A stretch of DNA of 64,000 bases. Source: Adhaeribacter rhizoryzae (GTDB taxonomy: Bacteria; Bacteroidota; Bacteroidia; Cytophagales; Hymenobacteraceae). Where the stretch lies: contig NZ_VWSF01000014.1 in the NCBI RefSeq assembly GCF_008629685.1, forward strand, positions 62,001-126,000, written 5' to 3'. Positions within the stretch are counted from its first letter, which is position 1, and every line of letters begins with the position of its first letter. The notes beneath the pieces are model-generated. The model did not search any database, was not told where the DNA came from, and saw nothing but the letters and a program-made list of their open reading frames with translations. Below are positions 16,710 through 24,982 of the stretch, one piece after another. The position numbers were made by a program, and so were the translations under genes.

Positions 16710-17840
16710 ATGTATAAATCTATCTCTCTTAAAAAAGCTTTGCTGGCTATAACGCTGCCGGCTGCTTTATTAACCGGTTGCGAGCAAAAAAGACCCGCCG
16801 CCGAAACAGAAACATCAACGAATCAGCCGGCAGATACAACCGCTCAAACTGCGGATTCTACCGGCCGAAAATTCATGAACAAACCGTTGATTTCCGAAAT
16901 TTACACCGCCGACCCTTCGGCGCACGTATTTAACGGCCGCATTTACATTTATCCTTCGCACGACATAGAAGCGGGCATTCCGCAGAACGACAACGGCGAC
17001 CACTTTGCCATGCGCGATTACCATATTTTATCAATGGACAGCATCAACGGCAAAGTTACCGACCACGGCGTAGCCTTGGATGTTAAAGATATTCCGTGGG
17101 CCGGCCGCCAGTTGTGGGCACCCGATGCCGCCTTTAAAAATGGCACTTATTATCTGTATTTTCCAGTGAAAGACAAGCAGGATATTTTCCGGATTGGGGT
17201 AGCTACGAGCAAATCGCCGACTGGTCCGTTTAAAGCCCAGCCGCAGCCAATCGCAAATAGCTACAGCATGGACCCAGCCGTATTTACCGATACCGATGGC
17301 ACTTCTTATATGTATTTCGGTGGTATTTGGGGTGGACAATTACAACGCTGGAGCAGCGGCAAATATAACCCCAAAGACGAATACCCCGCCGACGACCAGC
17401 CAGCTTTAACGCCAAAAGTAGCAAAACTCAGCCAGAACATGCTGGAGTTTGCCGAACCGGTTAAGAACGTACAAATATTAGGCAAAGACGGAAAGCCTTT
17501 GTTAGCGAAAGAAAACGATAAACGCTTTTTTGAAGCCGCCTGGCTGCATAAATATAATGGCAAATATTACTTCTCCTACTCTACCGGCGACACCCATAAT
17601 ATTGCCTACGCCATTGGCGACAGCCCTTACGGCCCCTTCACGTACCAGGGCATAATCCTGAACCCGGTGCTGGGCTGGACCAACCACCACTCCATCGTAC
17701 AGGTTAAAGATAAGTGGTACTTGTTCTACCACGATACCGAACTTTCAAAAGGCCAGACACACCTGCGCAACGTAAAAGTTACCGAGCTTACCCACCGTCC
17801 GGATGGTACCATCGAAACCATTACAGCTTACCAGGAATAA
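16710..17840 (+). CDS. Glycoside hydrolase family 43 lipoprotein
   Basis: A 376-residue secreted lipoprotein of the five-bladed GH43 fold, expected to act on arabinan, xylan or a related plant or algal glycan. The chosen ATG at 16710 gives a lipoprotein signal peptide ending LPAALLTGCEQK (Cys near residue 24). An open frame extends further upstream to 16629 but overlaps the promoter. Candidate catalytic residues are Asp in YTADPSAHVFNG (near residue 67), Asp in SMDPAVFTD (near 186) and Glu in FFEAAWLHKYNGKYYF (near 274), the usual base, pKa modulator and acid. A hairpin terminator follows. The nearest gene, a GH5 enzyme, is convergent, so the two are not one operon though both are secreted carbohydrate-active enzymes. 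Confidence 0.88.
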   Translation: MYKSISLKKALLAITLPAALLTGCEQKRPAAETETSTNQPADTTAQTADSTGRKFMNKPLISEIYTADPSAHVFNGRIYIYPSHDIEAGIPQNDNGDHFAMRDYHILSMDSINGKVTDHGVALDVKDIPWAGRQLWAPDAAFKNGTYYLYFPVKDKQDIFRIGVATSKSPTGPFKAQPQPIANSYSMDPAVFTDTDGTSYMYFGGIWGGQLQRWSSGKYNPKDEYPADDQPALTPKVAKLSQNMLEFAEPVKNVQILGKDGKPLLAKENDKRFFEAAWLHKYNGKYYFSYSTGDTHNIAYAIGDSPYGPFTYQGIILNPVLGWTNHHSIVQVKDKWYLFYHDTELSKGQTHLRNVKVTELTHRPDGTIETITAYQE

Positions 17841-17859
17841 TAACAATTAAAATAAATAC

Positions 17860-17899
17860 AAAAAGCCAGCTTCTGCCTAAAAACAGAGCTGGCTTTTTT
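17860..17899 (+). terminator. Rho-independent terminator of the GH43 gene
   Basis: Stem AAAAAGCCAGCT / AGCTGGCTTTTT with a 15-base loop, 20 bases after the stop codon. Confidence 0.8.
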
Positions 17900-17917
17900 A
17901 TGAATTCAACCCACGCG

Positions 17918-18059
17918 TGTCATTCAGGAGGAACCTATGTAGCTGATTCAAGGACCGTTGCTATGATCAAATTAAATTGAATATTAAATAAATCTAATCT
18001 CAATTTTGCCAATAGCTACCGCTTCTGAATCTTCTAAAAAGTTTCCTCCTGAATGACAG
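17918..18059. repeat. Palindromic repeat family B, copy 2 (with long internal segment)
   Basis: Left arm TGTCATTCAGGAGGAACC and right arm GTTTCCTCCTGAATGACA are the arms of family B, separated here by about 100 bp instead of 11-15. The centre is not related to the loops of the other copies. Confidence 0.75.
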
Positions 18060-18108
18060 ATTTGAATTAAGGATAAGGAATTATTTAAACTGCTGAATAA
18101 TTACTGGC

Positions 18109-19143
18109 TTACTTTTTACTTTGAGCGCCGGGCTGTTTCTGGCTGTATTTCTGCAGTGCGCCTTTAAAATATCGGCCTTGCCGAGTAGGTGTAAACTGCC
18201 AGTCGCTGATGAGCATAGGCGACCATTGCGGGTCGAAAACCCAAACAGTATAGGAAATACCATTTTCATCGGCGTATTTGGTAATAGCGTCGCCGTAAGA
18301 TTCGTCGCTGATAACTGGTACGTGGGCACCTTTGTCGTCGGGGCCGCAGAAGCCAATTTCGGTTAAGATTACCGGGTATTTCTTAGCGACAAAGCCCCAG
18401 TCGGCGGTCCATTTTGGTTCCCAGGGTTTTTCGCGTTTCTGCGGATACGGGTGGCTAACATAGGCAATTCCTTCGGCTTTAATGGGGTCCTGGGCCACCG
18501 GGGTAAGGTCGTAAGCCCAGTTAAAACCAGCTACCAACGGCACCGCTTTAGAACCGTTTGCCCGGATAATTACAATCATTTCTTCTACTATTTCTTTCCA
18601 CTGCGCCCAGGTGCAGGTACCGGCTGCCCCGCCCATTACAGTGGGTTCGTTAAACAACTCGAACATAGCAACCGTGGTATTGCCTTTATAATGCTGGGCC
18701 ATGGTGCGCCAGAACTCAAAAGTTTCCTTTTTGGTTGTCTCGTAATTGCCGCGCTGGTAAAGTTCCGAGCGCAGGTTGCCAATGCTGTGCCAATCAATAA
18801 TTACGTACATGCCCAGTTCGGTGGCCCATTGCACGCCCTGATCCAGCAGTTTCAGGTAGTTTTCCTGGCCTTGCTTGCGCCAGGCATTCGGGTGTACCGG
18901 AAACCGTACCACATTGGCGCCCCAGCTTTTCATAGCCTGAAAATATTCTTTGTTCCAGTGCTTATCTCTTTCGAGTTTATCCGGGTCGCTGGTATCCAAG
19001 CCGCGGAATACAATGGTTTTGCCATCGCTGGTAACGAATTTATTGCCTTGCACGCTTATTTGGGGTAAGGTGGTGTTTTGAGCAAAGCAAGGGTTACAAG
19101 CAAGCAGAAGGAGGGAAATTAAAATTACAGGTAGTGTTTTCAT
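18109..19143 (-). CDS. Glycoside hydrolase family 5 (cellulase/mannanase-like)
   Basis: A 344-residue secreted retaining glycosidase with a (beta/alpha)8 barrel. The signal peptide ends near ACNPCFAQ (residue 22); a Cys in it could also allow lipidation. GKTIVFRGLDTSDPD near residue 42 and WGANVVRFPVHPNAW near 74 are typical of family 5. The acid/base Glu is in FELFNEPTV near residue 164 and the nucleophile Glu is in VILTEIGFCGPD near 261. It is convergent with the GH43 gene, with family B repeat copy 2 between them. Specific substrate is not determinable here. Confidence 0.9.
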   Translation of the reverse strand: MKTLPVILISLLLLACNPCFAQNTTLPQISVQGNKFVTSDGKTIVFRGLDTSDPDKLERDKHWNKEYFQAMKSWGANVVRFPVHPNAWRKQGQENYLKLLDQGVQWATELGMYVIIDWHSIGNLRSELYQRGNYETTKKETFEFWRTMAQHYKGNTTVAMFELFNEPTVMGGAAGTCTWAQWKEIVEEMIVIIRANGSKAVPLVAGFNWAYDLTPVAQDPIKAEGIAYVSHPYPQKREKPWEPKWTADWGFVAKKYPVILTEIGFCGPDDKGAHVPVISDESYGDAITKYADENGISYTVWVFDPQWSPMLISDWQFTPTRQGRYFKGALQKYSQKQPGAQSKK

Positions 19144-19217
19144 TAAGGCTTTATCCTACTTAATATTTCGGCAAGAAAGATAAAAAATTAAGTAAACTTA
19201 AACGCTGCTTTAAACCC

Positions 19218-19604
19218 TTACCCCCACTTTATTTTAACTCGATATTTATAAAAGTTTTCATCCTTTGTCAGGATTAATAAATTTTCGGTAGCTCCTTGGG
19301 CTAAAATTATTATATCGAACGGATCGCAATGGTGATATTCCAGTTGTAAAAGTACCTGAATATGTGGATAGATAATAGGTAGAATTTCGATGTCGTTATC
19401 GGCCAGCAAGTCTGCTATTTTATTAAAACCTGATTGGAGCCGGAGTTTATCAAGGCTTAGCTTTATAGCAATTTCCCAAATACTGGCAATACTAATAAAG
19501 CATTTATTATTGATATTCTTTATGTCCCTTCGAACTTGCTCCGGTAAAGATTCATCACCATTAATAAACCAAATGAACGTATGCTTATTCAGGAATAAGT
19601 CTAT
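19218..19604 (-). pseudogene. PIN-domain toxin (VapC-like), start codon lost and first catalytic Asp replaced
   Basis: The reading frame encodes a PIN ribonuclease: HTFIWFINGDESLPEQ, ASIWEIAIKLSLDKL, LEYHHCDPFDIIILAQ and LTKDENFYKY, with the later acidic residues Glu and Asp intact. No ATG, GTG or TTG precedes the domain in frame; the frame is closed by TAA at 19619. Where the family usually begins with Met and LLLDTHT, this sequence has ATA-GAC-TTA-TTC-CTG-AAT-AAG-CAT-ACG, that is I-D-L-F-L-N-K-H-T, so the start seems to be ATG to ATA and the first metal-binding Asp is Asn. It follows the DUF2281 antitoxin gene, with a 13-bp tandem duplication at the junction. I judge it a decayed toxin; rare ATA initiation is an alternative. 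Confidence 0.65.
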
Positions 19605-19622
19605 TACATATATTCTTTAAAA

Positions 19623-19820
19623 TTATTCTTTAAAATCTTCTAATGGTTCATCAAAGTCGGGTGCCATCTCAAAAAAGCCCTTGGCATACCCGAATTGGCG
19701 TTCTTTTATTTCTTTTTTTGATTTCTCTTTCTGCTTAAGAAATTCCACAAAGTCTGAAACTTCCTTCTTGAGATCAGGTGGCAAAGACGATATCTGGGAG
19801 AATAATTGAATATCTGTCAT
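19623..19820 (-). CDS. DUF2281 antitoxin (VapB-like), C-terminus altered
   Basis: A 65-residue protein with the helical segment ISSLPPDLKKEVSDFVEFLK near residues 8-27 and the C-terminal DFDEPLEDFKE typical of DUF2281 antitoxins paired with PIN toxins. I chose the ATG at 19820; the frame is open further upstream only because it reads through tRNA-His. Family members usually end in FKEYM; here a tandem copy of TATTCTTTAAAAT (19611-19623 and 19624-19636, plus strand) brings in a stop after FKE. Deleting one copy restores the usual ending. The neighbouring toxin is probably inactive. Confidence 0.8.
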   Translation of the reverse strand: MTDIQLFSQISSLPPDLKKEVSDFVEFLKQKEKSKKEIKERQFGYAKGFFEMAPDFDEPLEDFKE

Positions 19821-19922
19821 AAGGCTTTTCTGTTTAATACAAAATCTCCGGAATAAAATGTTGTCTTTGATAATTAGAAGATAATGAATCTTATCAAGAA
19901 AACCAGGATATGTTATAAAACA

Positions 19923-19952
19923 AAGAAGCCTCTGCTTTCGCAGAGGCTTCTT
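19923..19952 (-). terminator. Terminator after tRNA-His
   Basis: Perfect 13-bp stem AAGAAGCCTCTGC / GCAGAGGCTTCTT with a four-base loop and T-rich sequence on the minus strand, touching the CCA end of the tRNA. Confidence 0.85.
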
Positions 19953-20029
19953 GGGGTGGGAGACGGGGCTCGAACCCGCGACCCCCAGAATCACAATCTG
20001 GTGCTCTAACCAACTGAGCTACAACCACC
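19952..20029 (-). tRNA. tRNA-His (anticodon GTG), CCA encoded
   Basis: The minus strand reads GGTGGTTG-TA-GCTC...GAGC-A-CCAGA-TTGTGAT-TCTGG-GGGTC-GCGGG-TTCGAGC-CCCGT-CTCCCAC-C-CCA. The anticodon GTG is at 19992-19994. The extra 5' G (position -1) opposite C73 is the tRNA-His identity element. D, anticodon and T arms pair well. In the acceptor stem, positions 5:68 (T-C) and 6:67 (T-T) do not pair while the other five do. A TTG-N20-TACCTTTG promoter lies upstream and a terminator follows directly. Confidence 0.9.
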
Positions 20030-20045
20030 GTATTATTTAGTGATG

Positions 20046-20076
20046 CAAAGGTAACATACTATCTTTAGTTTTTCAA
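20046..20076 (-). promoter_or_regulatory. Promoter of tRNA-His (TTG-N20-TACCTTTG)
   Basis: Minus-strand TTG at 20076-20074, a 20-base spacer and TACCTTTG at 20053-20046, about 17 bases upstream of the tRNA 5' end. An excellent match to the Bacteroidota consensus. Confidence 0.7.
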
Positions 20077-20101
20077 TAGCAAAGTTAAATTTTTTAATTT
20101 T

Positions 20102-21436
20102 TTATCGGGTAAATAATAAACGTTCGCCCATTTTACCTTCGTCGAAGCGGCCTTCGGCATACGCCAGGTGCCCCGATACAAAGGTATGCGTAATTACACC
20201 CGTAAAGGTTTTGCCTTCGAGCGGCGACCAGCCACATTTATATAAAATATTTTCTTTGGCTACGGTTTGCTCCTGGTTTAAATCTACCAGCACCAAATCG
20301 GCCCAGTAACCTTCCCGGATATAGCCGCGCTCGGCTACATCAAAACAAATAGCCGGGGCGTGGCTCATTTTTTCCACTATTTTCTCCAACGAAATTTCGC
20401 CACGGTTATAAAAATCGAGCATCAGGGCCAGCGAGTGCTGCACCAGGGGCAAACCCGAAGGCGCCTTTTTATACAGGTTCTGTTTTTCTTCCCAGGTATG
20501 CGGCGCGTGGTCGGTGGCAATTATATCCAGTTTATCGTTTAGCAGTGCCGGCAGCAAAGCAGCTTTGTGGCTTTTTTCTTTTATGGCGGGGTTGCATTTT
20601 ATGCCAGAGCCCAGCGTTTCGTAATCATCCTTATCGAAATACAAGTGGTGCACGCACACCTCGGCGGTAATTCTTTTTTCGGCTAGCGGTATATTGTTCC
20701 GGAATAATTCCAGTTCGTCGGCGGTAGAAATATGTAGAATGTGCAGGCGGGTATTATGCTTTTGCGCCAGTTCCACCGCCATCGACGATGATTTATAACA
20801 AGCTTCGGCACTTCTAATTTCGGGGTGGCAGCGCATCGGAATATTTTCGCCGTATTGTTCGTCGTATTTTTGCTGATTGGCCCGGATGGTGGCTTCGTCT
20901 TCGCAGTGCACCGCTACCAGCATGGGCGCTTCTTTAAATATTTTCTCCAGTACGGCCTGGTTATCTACCAGCATGTTGCCCGTAGACGAGCCCATGAATA
21001 TTTTAATGCCGCACACATTCTGCGGATCTGTTTTTAGTACCTCCTCCAGGTTGTCGTTAGTGGCGCCCATAAAAAAAGAATAATTCGCCAGCGAGGTATT
21101 GGCACCAATCTCGTATTTCTGAGCGAGTAATTCCTGCGTAATGGTGTTGGGTACCGTATTGGGCATTTCCATAAACGACGTAACGCCACCCGCTACCGCT
21201 GCTCTGGATTCCGTGAAAATATCGCCTTTGTGGGTTAAGCCCGGCTCCCGGAAATGCACCTGATCATCAATTACGCCTGGCAATAAATATTTACCGCTGG
21301 CATCAATGGTTTCATCGGCTGTTAAAGTAATATTTTCCGCCACCTGACTTATCCGGCCATCTTGCACATACACATCGCTCCGGAATATTCGGCCTTCATT
21401 AACCAGTTGGGCATTTTTAATGAGATAGGTTTTCAT
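20102..21436 (-). CDS. pyrC: Dihydroorotase
   Basis: A 444-residue zinc amidohydrolase that cyclises carbamoyl-aspartate to dihydroorotate in pyrimidine synthesis. Metal ligands: HFREPGLTHKGD near residue 62, the metal-bridging Lys position in the NVCGIKIFMGSSTG segment near 142-155, VAVHCEDE near 175, LHILHISTADE near 230 and the Asp of IATDHAPH near 305. Length and motifs fit the class of dihydroorotases found in Bacteroidota (PyrC of amidohydrolase type IIa). It ends 72 bp from tRNA-His, on the same strand, with separate promoter for the tRNA in between. Upstream lies a short tandem repeat tract. Confidence 0.93.
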   Translation of the reverse strand: MKTYLIKNAQLVNEGRIFRSDVYVQDGRISQVAENITLTADETIDASGKYLLPGVIDDQVHFREPGLTHKGDIFTESRAAVAGGVTSFMEMPNTVPNTITQELLAQKYEIGANTSLANYSFFMGATNDNLEEVLKTDPQNVCGIKIFMGSSTGNMLVDNQAVLEKIFKEAPMLVAVHCEDEATIRANQQKYDEQYGENIPMRCHPEIRSAEACYKSSSMAVELAQKHNTRLHILHISTADELELFRNNIPLAEKRITAEVCVHHLYFDKDDYETLGSGIKCNPAIKEKSHKAALLPALLNDKLDIIATDHAPHTWEEKQNLYKKAPSGLPLVQHSLALMLDFYNRGEISLEKIVEKMSHAPAICFDVAERGYIREGYWADLVLVDLNQEQTVAKENILYKCGWSPLEGKTFTGVITHTFVSGHLAYAEGRFDEGKMGERLLFTR

Positions 21437-21440
21437 GTTG

Positions 21441-21492
21441 CAGATACTAGATATTAGATGCTAGATACTAGATATTAGATACTAGATAATGG
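21441..21492. repeat. Tandem repeats of a CTAGATAT-like unit
   Basis: Four imperfect copies of a unit near TAGATACTAGATAT fill about 50 bp directly upstream of pyrC. No spacers, so not a CRISPR. Confidence 0.7.
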
Positions 21493-21621
21493 ATTCGCTA
21501 TGTTAATACTTGGTAAAGATTTTGGAACCCAGTAACAAAGCAAGCAAAGAAGTACTTACAAAACAAACCAATATTAAAGAACTAACCCTGTTATAAGCTT
21601 TAAACTTAAGACAGAATACCA

Positions 21622-21780
21622 CCCTACCCCTCCTGGAAAGCAAGCTTTCTGGAAAAAGGCGGGGAGCTAAGCCGTTGCGTACTCGCCTGCTTTCGCCAGA
21701 AATAAATCCAATTCAGAACCAACAACTAACAACCAATTACCAACAACTAATCCCTAACAACTAAAAACAAATCGCTAACC
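21622..21780. repeat. C-rich palindrome and AACTAACA-type low-complexity tract
   Basis: A short inverted pair (ACCCCTCCTGG ... AGGCGGGGAG, 21627-21666) is followed at 21715-21775 by low-complexity sequence made of AACAACTAA-like units. A similar tract lies at 9590-9640. No coding potential is evident. Confidence 0.5.
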
Positions 21781-21792
21781 GCTTATTTACCG

Positions 21793-21800
21793 TACCTTTG
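21793..21800 (+). promoter_or_regulatory. Promoter -7 element (TACCTTTG) of the DEAD-box helicase gene
   Basis: Exact TAnnTTTG match 17 bases upstream of the helicase ATG. No convincing -33 TTG at the usual spacing. Confidence 0.55.
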
Positions 21801-21816
21801 TGTAAATACTATTGCT

Positions 21817-23154
21817 ATGGCCACTACTTTCGAAGATTTTAAATTAAATAAACAATTGCTAATGGCGGTTGCCGAAGCCGGTTATACTGCCCCAACGCCG
21901 GTGCAGGAAAAAACCATTCCGCTGATTACGGCCGGCCACGATGTAATGGGTATTGCCCAAACCGGTACCGGCAAAACCGCCGCTTTTGTGTTGCCTTTGC
22001 TCATGAAGGTAAAATTTGCGCAGGGCACCCACCCGCGGGCCTTAATTGTGGCACCCACCCGCGAACTGGCCATGCAGATTGAAGACCATATAAAATTATT
22101 GGGTAAATATACCGATATCCGCTACCTGGCTATTTACGGTGGCGTTGGCCCCAAAACCCAGATTGAAAAAATTAAAGCCGGATTAGATATTTTAATTGCT
22201 ACGCCGGGGCGCCTGATGGAAGTTTACCTGAAAGGCGATTTAGTACTAAAAGAACTGAAAACCCTGGTGCTGGATGAAGCCGATAAAATGATGGATATGG
22301 GCTTTATGCCGCAAATCCGGCGGCTGCTGGAGGTAATTCCGCGTAAGCGCCAGAACTTGCTTTTCTCGGCTACCATGCACGAACGCGTCGAAAAATTATC
22401 GGAAGAGTTTTTGGAGTTCCCGATGAAGGTAGAAGTAACGCCATCGGCCACGCCCGTAGAAACGGTATCGCAGGTGCTGTACCAAATCCCCAATTTGCCT
22501 ACTAAAATAAATATGCTCGAATATTTATTCCAGAATACCGAAGAATTTAACCGGGTCATGATTTTTACCCGAAGCAAGAAAAACGCCGAAAACGTTTCGA
22601 AATTCCTGGACCGGAAAGTAGCCGGTGTAACCCGGGTTATTCACGGCAACAAAGGGCAGAACACCCGCATCAACGCCATGGAAGCCTTCCGGAGCGGCGA
22701 AGTACGGTTTTTAGTAGCTACCGATGTGGCTTCGCGGGGCATTGATATTAGCGATGTGAGCCACGTAATTAATTTTGATGTGCCCGTTATTTACGAAGAT
22801 TACGTGCACCGCATTGGCCGCACCGGCCGGGCGATGCAAACCGGCAGTTCTATTACGTTTGCCAATGAGGCCGAAATGCACCACATCCACGAAATAGAAA
22901 AGCTGATTAAAATGCAGATTCCGGAAGCAACTTTACCGCCCGAAGTAATTGTAACGGATACCGGATTTGAGGAAAAGCAAGAAATTGCCCGCGACCTGGA
23001 CAAACAAAAGCGTAAATCTGACCCCAACTTTAAAGGCGCTTTCCACGAGAAAAAAGAACAACTCCACGAAGGCGTAATAGATAAGCGCACCGGCCGGCCT
23101 TTCCAGGAGAAAAAACCAACCAAAATCAGGGGCTTCCGCCGGAATAAATCTTAG
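21817..23154 (+). CDS. rhlE: DEAD-box RNA helicase, RhlE-like
   Basis: A 445-residue ATP-dependent RNA helicase, probably acting in ribosome assembly or RNA turnover. Motifs in order: Q motif with GYTAPTPVQEKTIP near residue 18, motif I AQTGTGKT near 46, Ia PTRELA near 81, DEAD as VLDEADKMMDMGF near 150, SAT near 184, motif V TDVASRGIDI near 304 and motif VI HRIGRTGRA near 330. The C-terminal tail of about 70 residues is basic (KKEQLHEGVIDKR, IRGFRRNK), likely for RNA binding. It is a monocistronic gene with its own promoter. Confidence 0.93.
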   Translation: MATTFEDFKLNKQLLMAVAEAGYTAPTPVQEKTIPLITAGHDVMGIAQTGTGKTAAFVLPLLMKVKFAQGTHPRALIVAPTRELAMQIEDHIKLLGKYTDIRYLAIYGGVGPKTQIEKIKAGLDILIATPGRLMEVYLKGDLVLKELKTLVLDEADKMMDMGFMPQIRRLLEVIPRKRQNLLFSATMHERVEKLSEEFLEFPMKVEVTPSATPVETVSQVLYQIPNLPTKINMLEYLFQNTEEFNRVMIFTRSKKNAENVSKFLDRKVAGVTRVIHGNKGQNTRINAMEAFRSGEVRFLVATDVASRGIDISDVSHVINFDVPVIYEDYVHRIGRTGRAMQTGSSITFANEAEMHHIHEIEKLIKMQIPEATLPPEVIVTDTGFEEKQEIARDLDKQKRKSDPNFKGAFHEKKEQLHEGVIDKRTGRPFQEKKPTKIRGFRRNKS

Positions 23155-23156
23155 TT

Positions 23157-23360
23157 TCGTTATTCGTTATTCGTTGGTCGTTATTCGTTGTTCGATTTTT
23201 TACTGACGTAATTTTTATGCTCACCAAAAAGAGGCTGTTTTTTTTCGATAGCAGCTATCGCGAGCGTCCTCGCTCGTGAGGTTTTCTTCCGGCCTCTGGC
23301 CGCTGTAATTAATTATTAAAAGAATAGTTAGTTGAAGTGGCCAGAAGCCTGATAAAAACA
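23157..23360. repeat. TTATTCG-type simple repeat and short palindromes
   Basis: After the helicase stop, TTATTCGT-like units repeat (23157-23195). Then come GCGAGCGTCCTCGCTCGTGAGG (an inverted repeat of GAGCG/CGCTC) and a GGCCTCTGGCC / GGCCAGAAGCC pair. No gene is present. This looks like accumulated small repeats. Confidence 0.45.
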
Positions 23361-23442
23361 GACACAGGTGAGACGCCAACGCCACAAGCACTCAACAACC
23401 AACAATCAATATTTACTGAATACTGTTAACTGACCATTGTAA

Positions 23443-23904
23443 TTAACGGTGCAGGAAAGGTAAATTGAGAGTGCTAACCTGCGAAACCAGGAAAGTAAGG
23501 GTTACGCCCCAAAACACGGCGCTCCAAAGCATGTGCACCAGAATATGACGTTGCGAAGCGCCTAATACTGTAGCCACTACGGTACCAATTATCGGGGTTA
23601 AAAGAATAGGCGTTAAGAAAGCAATACCTACCATCCCGAAACGCTGCCAAACCCTTACAATCCGGCGGTTCTTTTTGGTAAATATTGGTTTTTGTTTTTG
23701 GCGTTGCTGCTCGGCGTACCACTTCGAAAAAAGGGTGCCAATACCCGAGAAAATAAAAACGCTCGTCATCATGCCGGCAACGGTCAGGGCCATGGTAGCC
23801 CCCAACGACAAACCCAACGACACACCCGCTAAGGGTCCGCCAAAGAACTTGACCATGCTCAGCAAAAAAACAGATATATATTTAAAAATCTCGGCAGCCA
23901 CCAC
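23443..23904 (-). CDS. Small multi-span membrane protein, function unknown
   Basis: A 153-residue protein with hydrophobic segments near residues 7-25, 32-57, 91-115 and 122-143, separated by a strongly basic cytoplasmic loop (RQKQKPIFTKKNRR near 70-85). The Gly/Pro-rich pair GMVGIAFLTPILLTPIIGT near 91 resembles the re-entrant type hydrophobic segments of small DedA/SNARE-like or putative small multidrug export proteins. I cannot assign a function. It is followed at some distance by upp on the same strand but a 137-bp gap separates them. Confidence 0.75.
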   Translation of the reverse strand: MVAAEIFKYISVFLLSMVKFFGGPLAGVSLGLSLGATMALTVAGMMTSVFIFSGIGTLFSKWYAEQQRQKQKPIFTKKNRRIVRVWQRFGMVGIAFLTPILLTPIIGTVVATVLGASQRHILVHMLWSAVFWGVTLTFLVSQVSTLNLPFLHR

Positions 23905-24041
23905 CTTTAGTAATCTAATTTGTATGTATACTAATCGCTAAACATACGACAATTATTATACACATGGCTAACATTTTTTATCCGAAACCAAAAGTTCTTG
24001 AAAAGAAAACAACAGATAAAGAAATGGTAATATTTCCGGAT

Positions 24042-24683
24042 TTACAACTTGTTTCCAAATGCCAGATCGCCGGCATCGCCTAAACCCGGTACAATGTAAG
24101 CATGCTCATTTAGCTTCTCATCCATGGCTCCCAGCCACAAATTAACATCTGGCAACTCATTTTGTACGTGCTCTACCCCCTCGGGGCTGGCAATAACCGA
24201 GGCAATATGCACCTGGCGGGGCTTACCAAAGCGCAGCATGGCCTTATACGTTAAAACCAACGACTTTCCGGTTGCCAGCATCGGGTCTACCAGAATTAGT
24301 ACTTTTCCGGCGAGCGAGGGTGCCACCAGGTAATCTACATTCACGCTTATTTCGGTAGTTGCTTCTAAGCGGTAAGCGGCCACAAAAGCACTGCCGGCCT
24401 GATCGAAATAATTCAGGAAACCCTGGTGAAAAGGCAAACCCGCCCGCAAAACTGTAGCCAGCACCGGAAAATCCGTTAAGGTTTGTTCTTCGGTTAAAGC
24501 CAGCAAAGTCCGGATTTGCCTGGGTGCGTAAGTGAGTTGGGTTGATATTTTGTAGGCCAGAATCTCGCCAATCCGCTCCATATTGCGCCGGAAACGCAGG
24601 CTGTCTTTCTGAATATTAATATCGCGTAACTCGGCTATAAAATGATTGGCTACGGAAGGTTCCTGGTTAAGAATATAGATCAT
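24042..24683 (-). CDS. upp: Uracil phosphoribosyltransferase
   Basis: A 213-residue salvage enzyme converting uracil and PRPP to UMP. The PRPP-binding loop LILVDPMLATGKSLVL lies near residue 128-143 and the uracil-binding C-terminus YIVPGLGDAGDLAFG near 195-209. Length is normal for the family. Start ATG at 24683 gives the typical N-terminus with Ile-Leu-Asn before the first helix. No operon partner is obvious; pyrC is nearby but separated by two unrelated genes. Confidence 0.93.
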   Translation of the reverse strand: MIYILNQEPSVANHFIAELRDINIQKDSLRFRRNMERIGEILAYKISTQLTYAPRQIRTLLALTEEQTLTDFPVLATVLRAGLPFHQGFLNYFDQAGSAFVAAYRLEATTEISVNVDYLVAPSLAGKVLILVDPMLATGKSLVLTYKAMLRFGKPRQVHIASVIASPEGVEHVQNELPDVNLWLGAMDEKLNEHAYIVPGLGDAGDLAFGNKL

Positions 24684-24982
24684 GGGCTGGCTTTAAAATT
24701 CCGGTTAAGCAGTTGGTGGACTAAAGATACATAACCCCCGGACTTTGTTCTTACCTTAACTTAAAATTTTATAGCTTCTAAAAACCTAATAAAGGCAAAT
24801 GTTTAGAACAAGAACCGGCAGCTTGTAATTTAGCTATGCCTGCTACCCGCTATTATAGCCTAAAATTAAGGTAATTAGCGCGCAAAAAATTCTACCTAAA
24901 CTAATTTTGCCCATTCGAGTACAAATTGTGATTTAGAAATATATCTCGTTACTTTAACCGATTTTTCGGACTGCTACCGCCT
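24684..24982. other. Divergent intergenic region between upp and the Wzi-like gene
   Basis: About 300 bp, AT-rich. TATCTTTA at about 24723-24730 on the minus strand is a near match to the -7 element for upp, and TTACTTTA near 24950 on the plus strand is a near match for the Wzi-like gene. Nothing else was recognised. Confidence 0.4.

Noticed and set aside
18451-19068. 205-residue open frame on the plus strand
   Set aside because: Antisense to the GH5 gene, whose catalytic motifs are intact in the other strand.
21441-21492. CRISPR-like tandem repeat
   Set aside because: The units are contiguous with no unique spacers and no cas genes are nearby.
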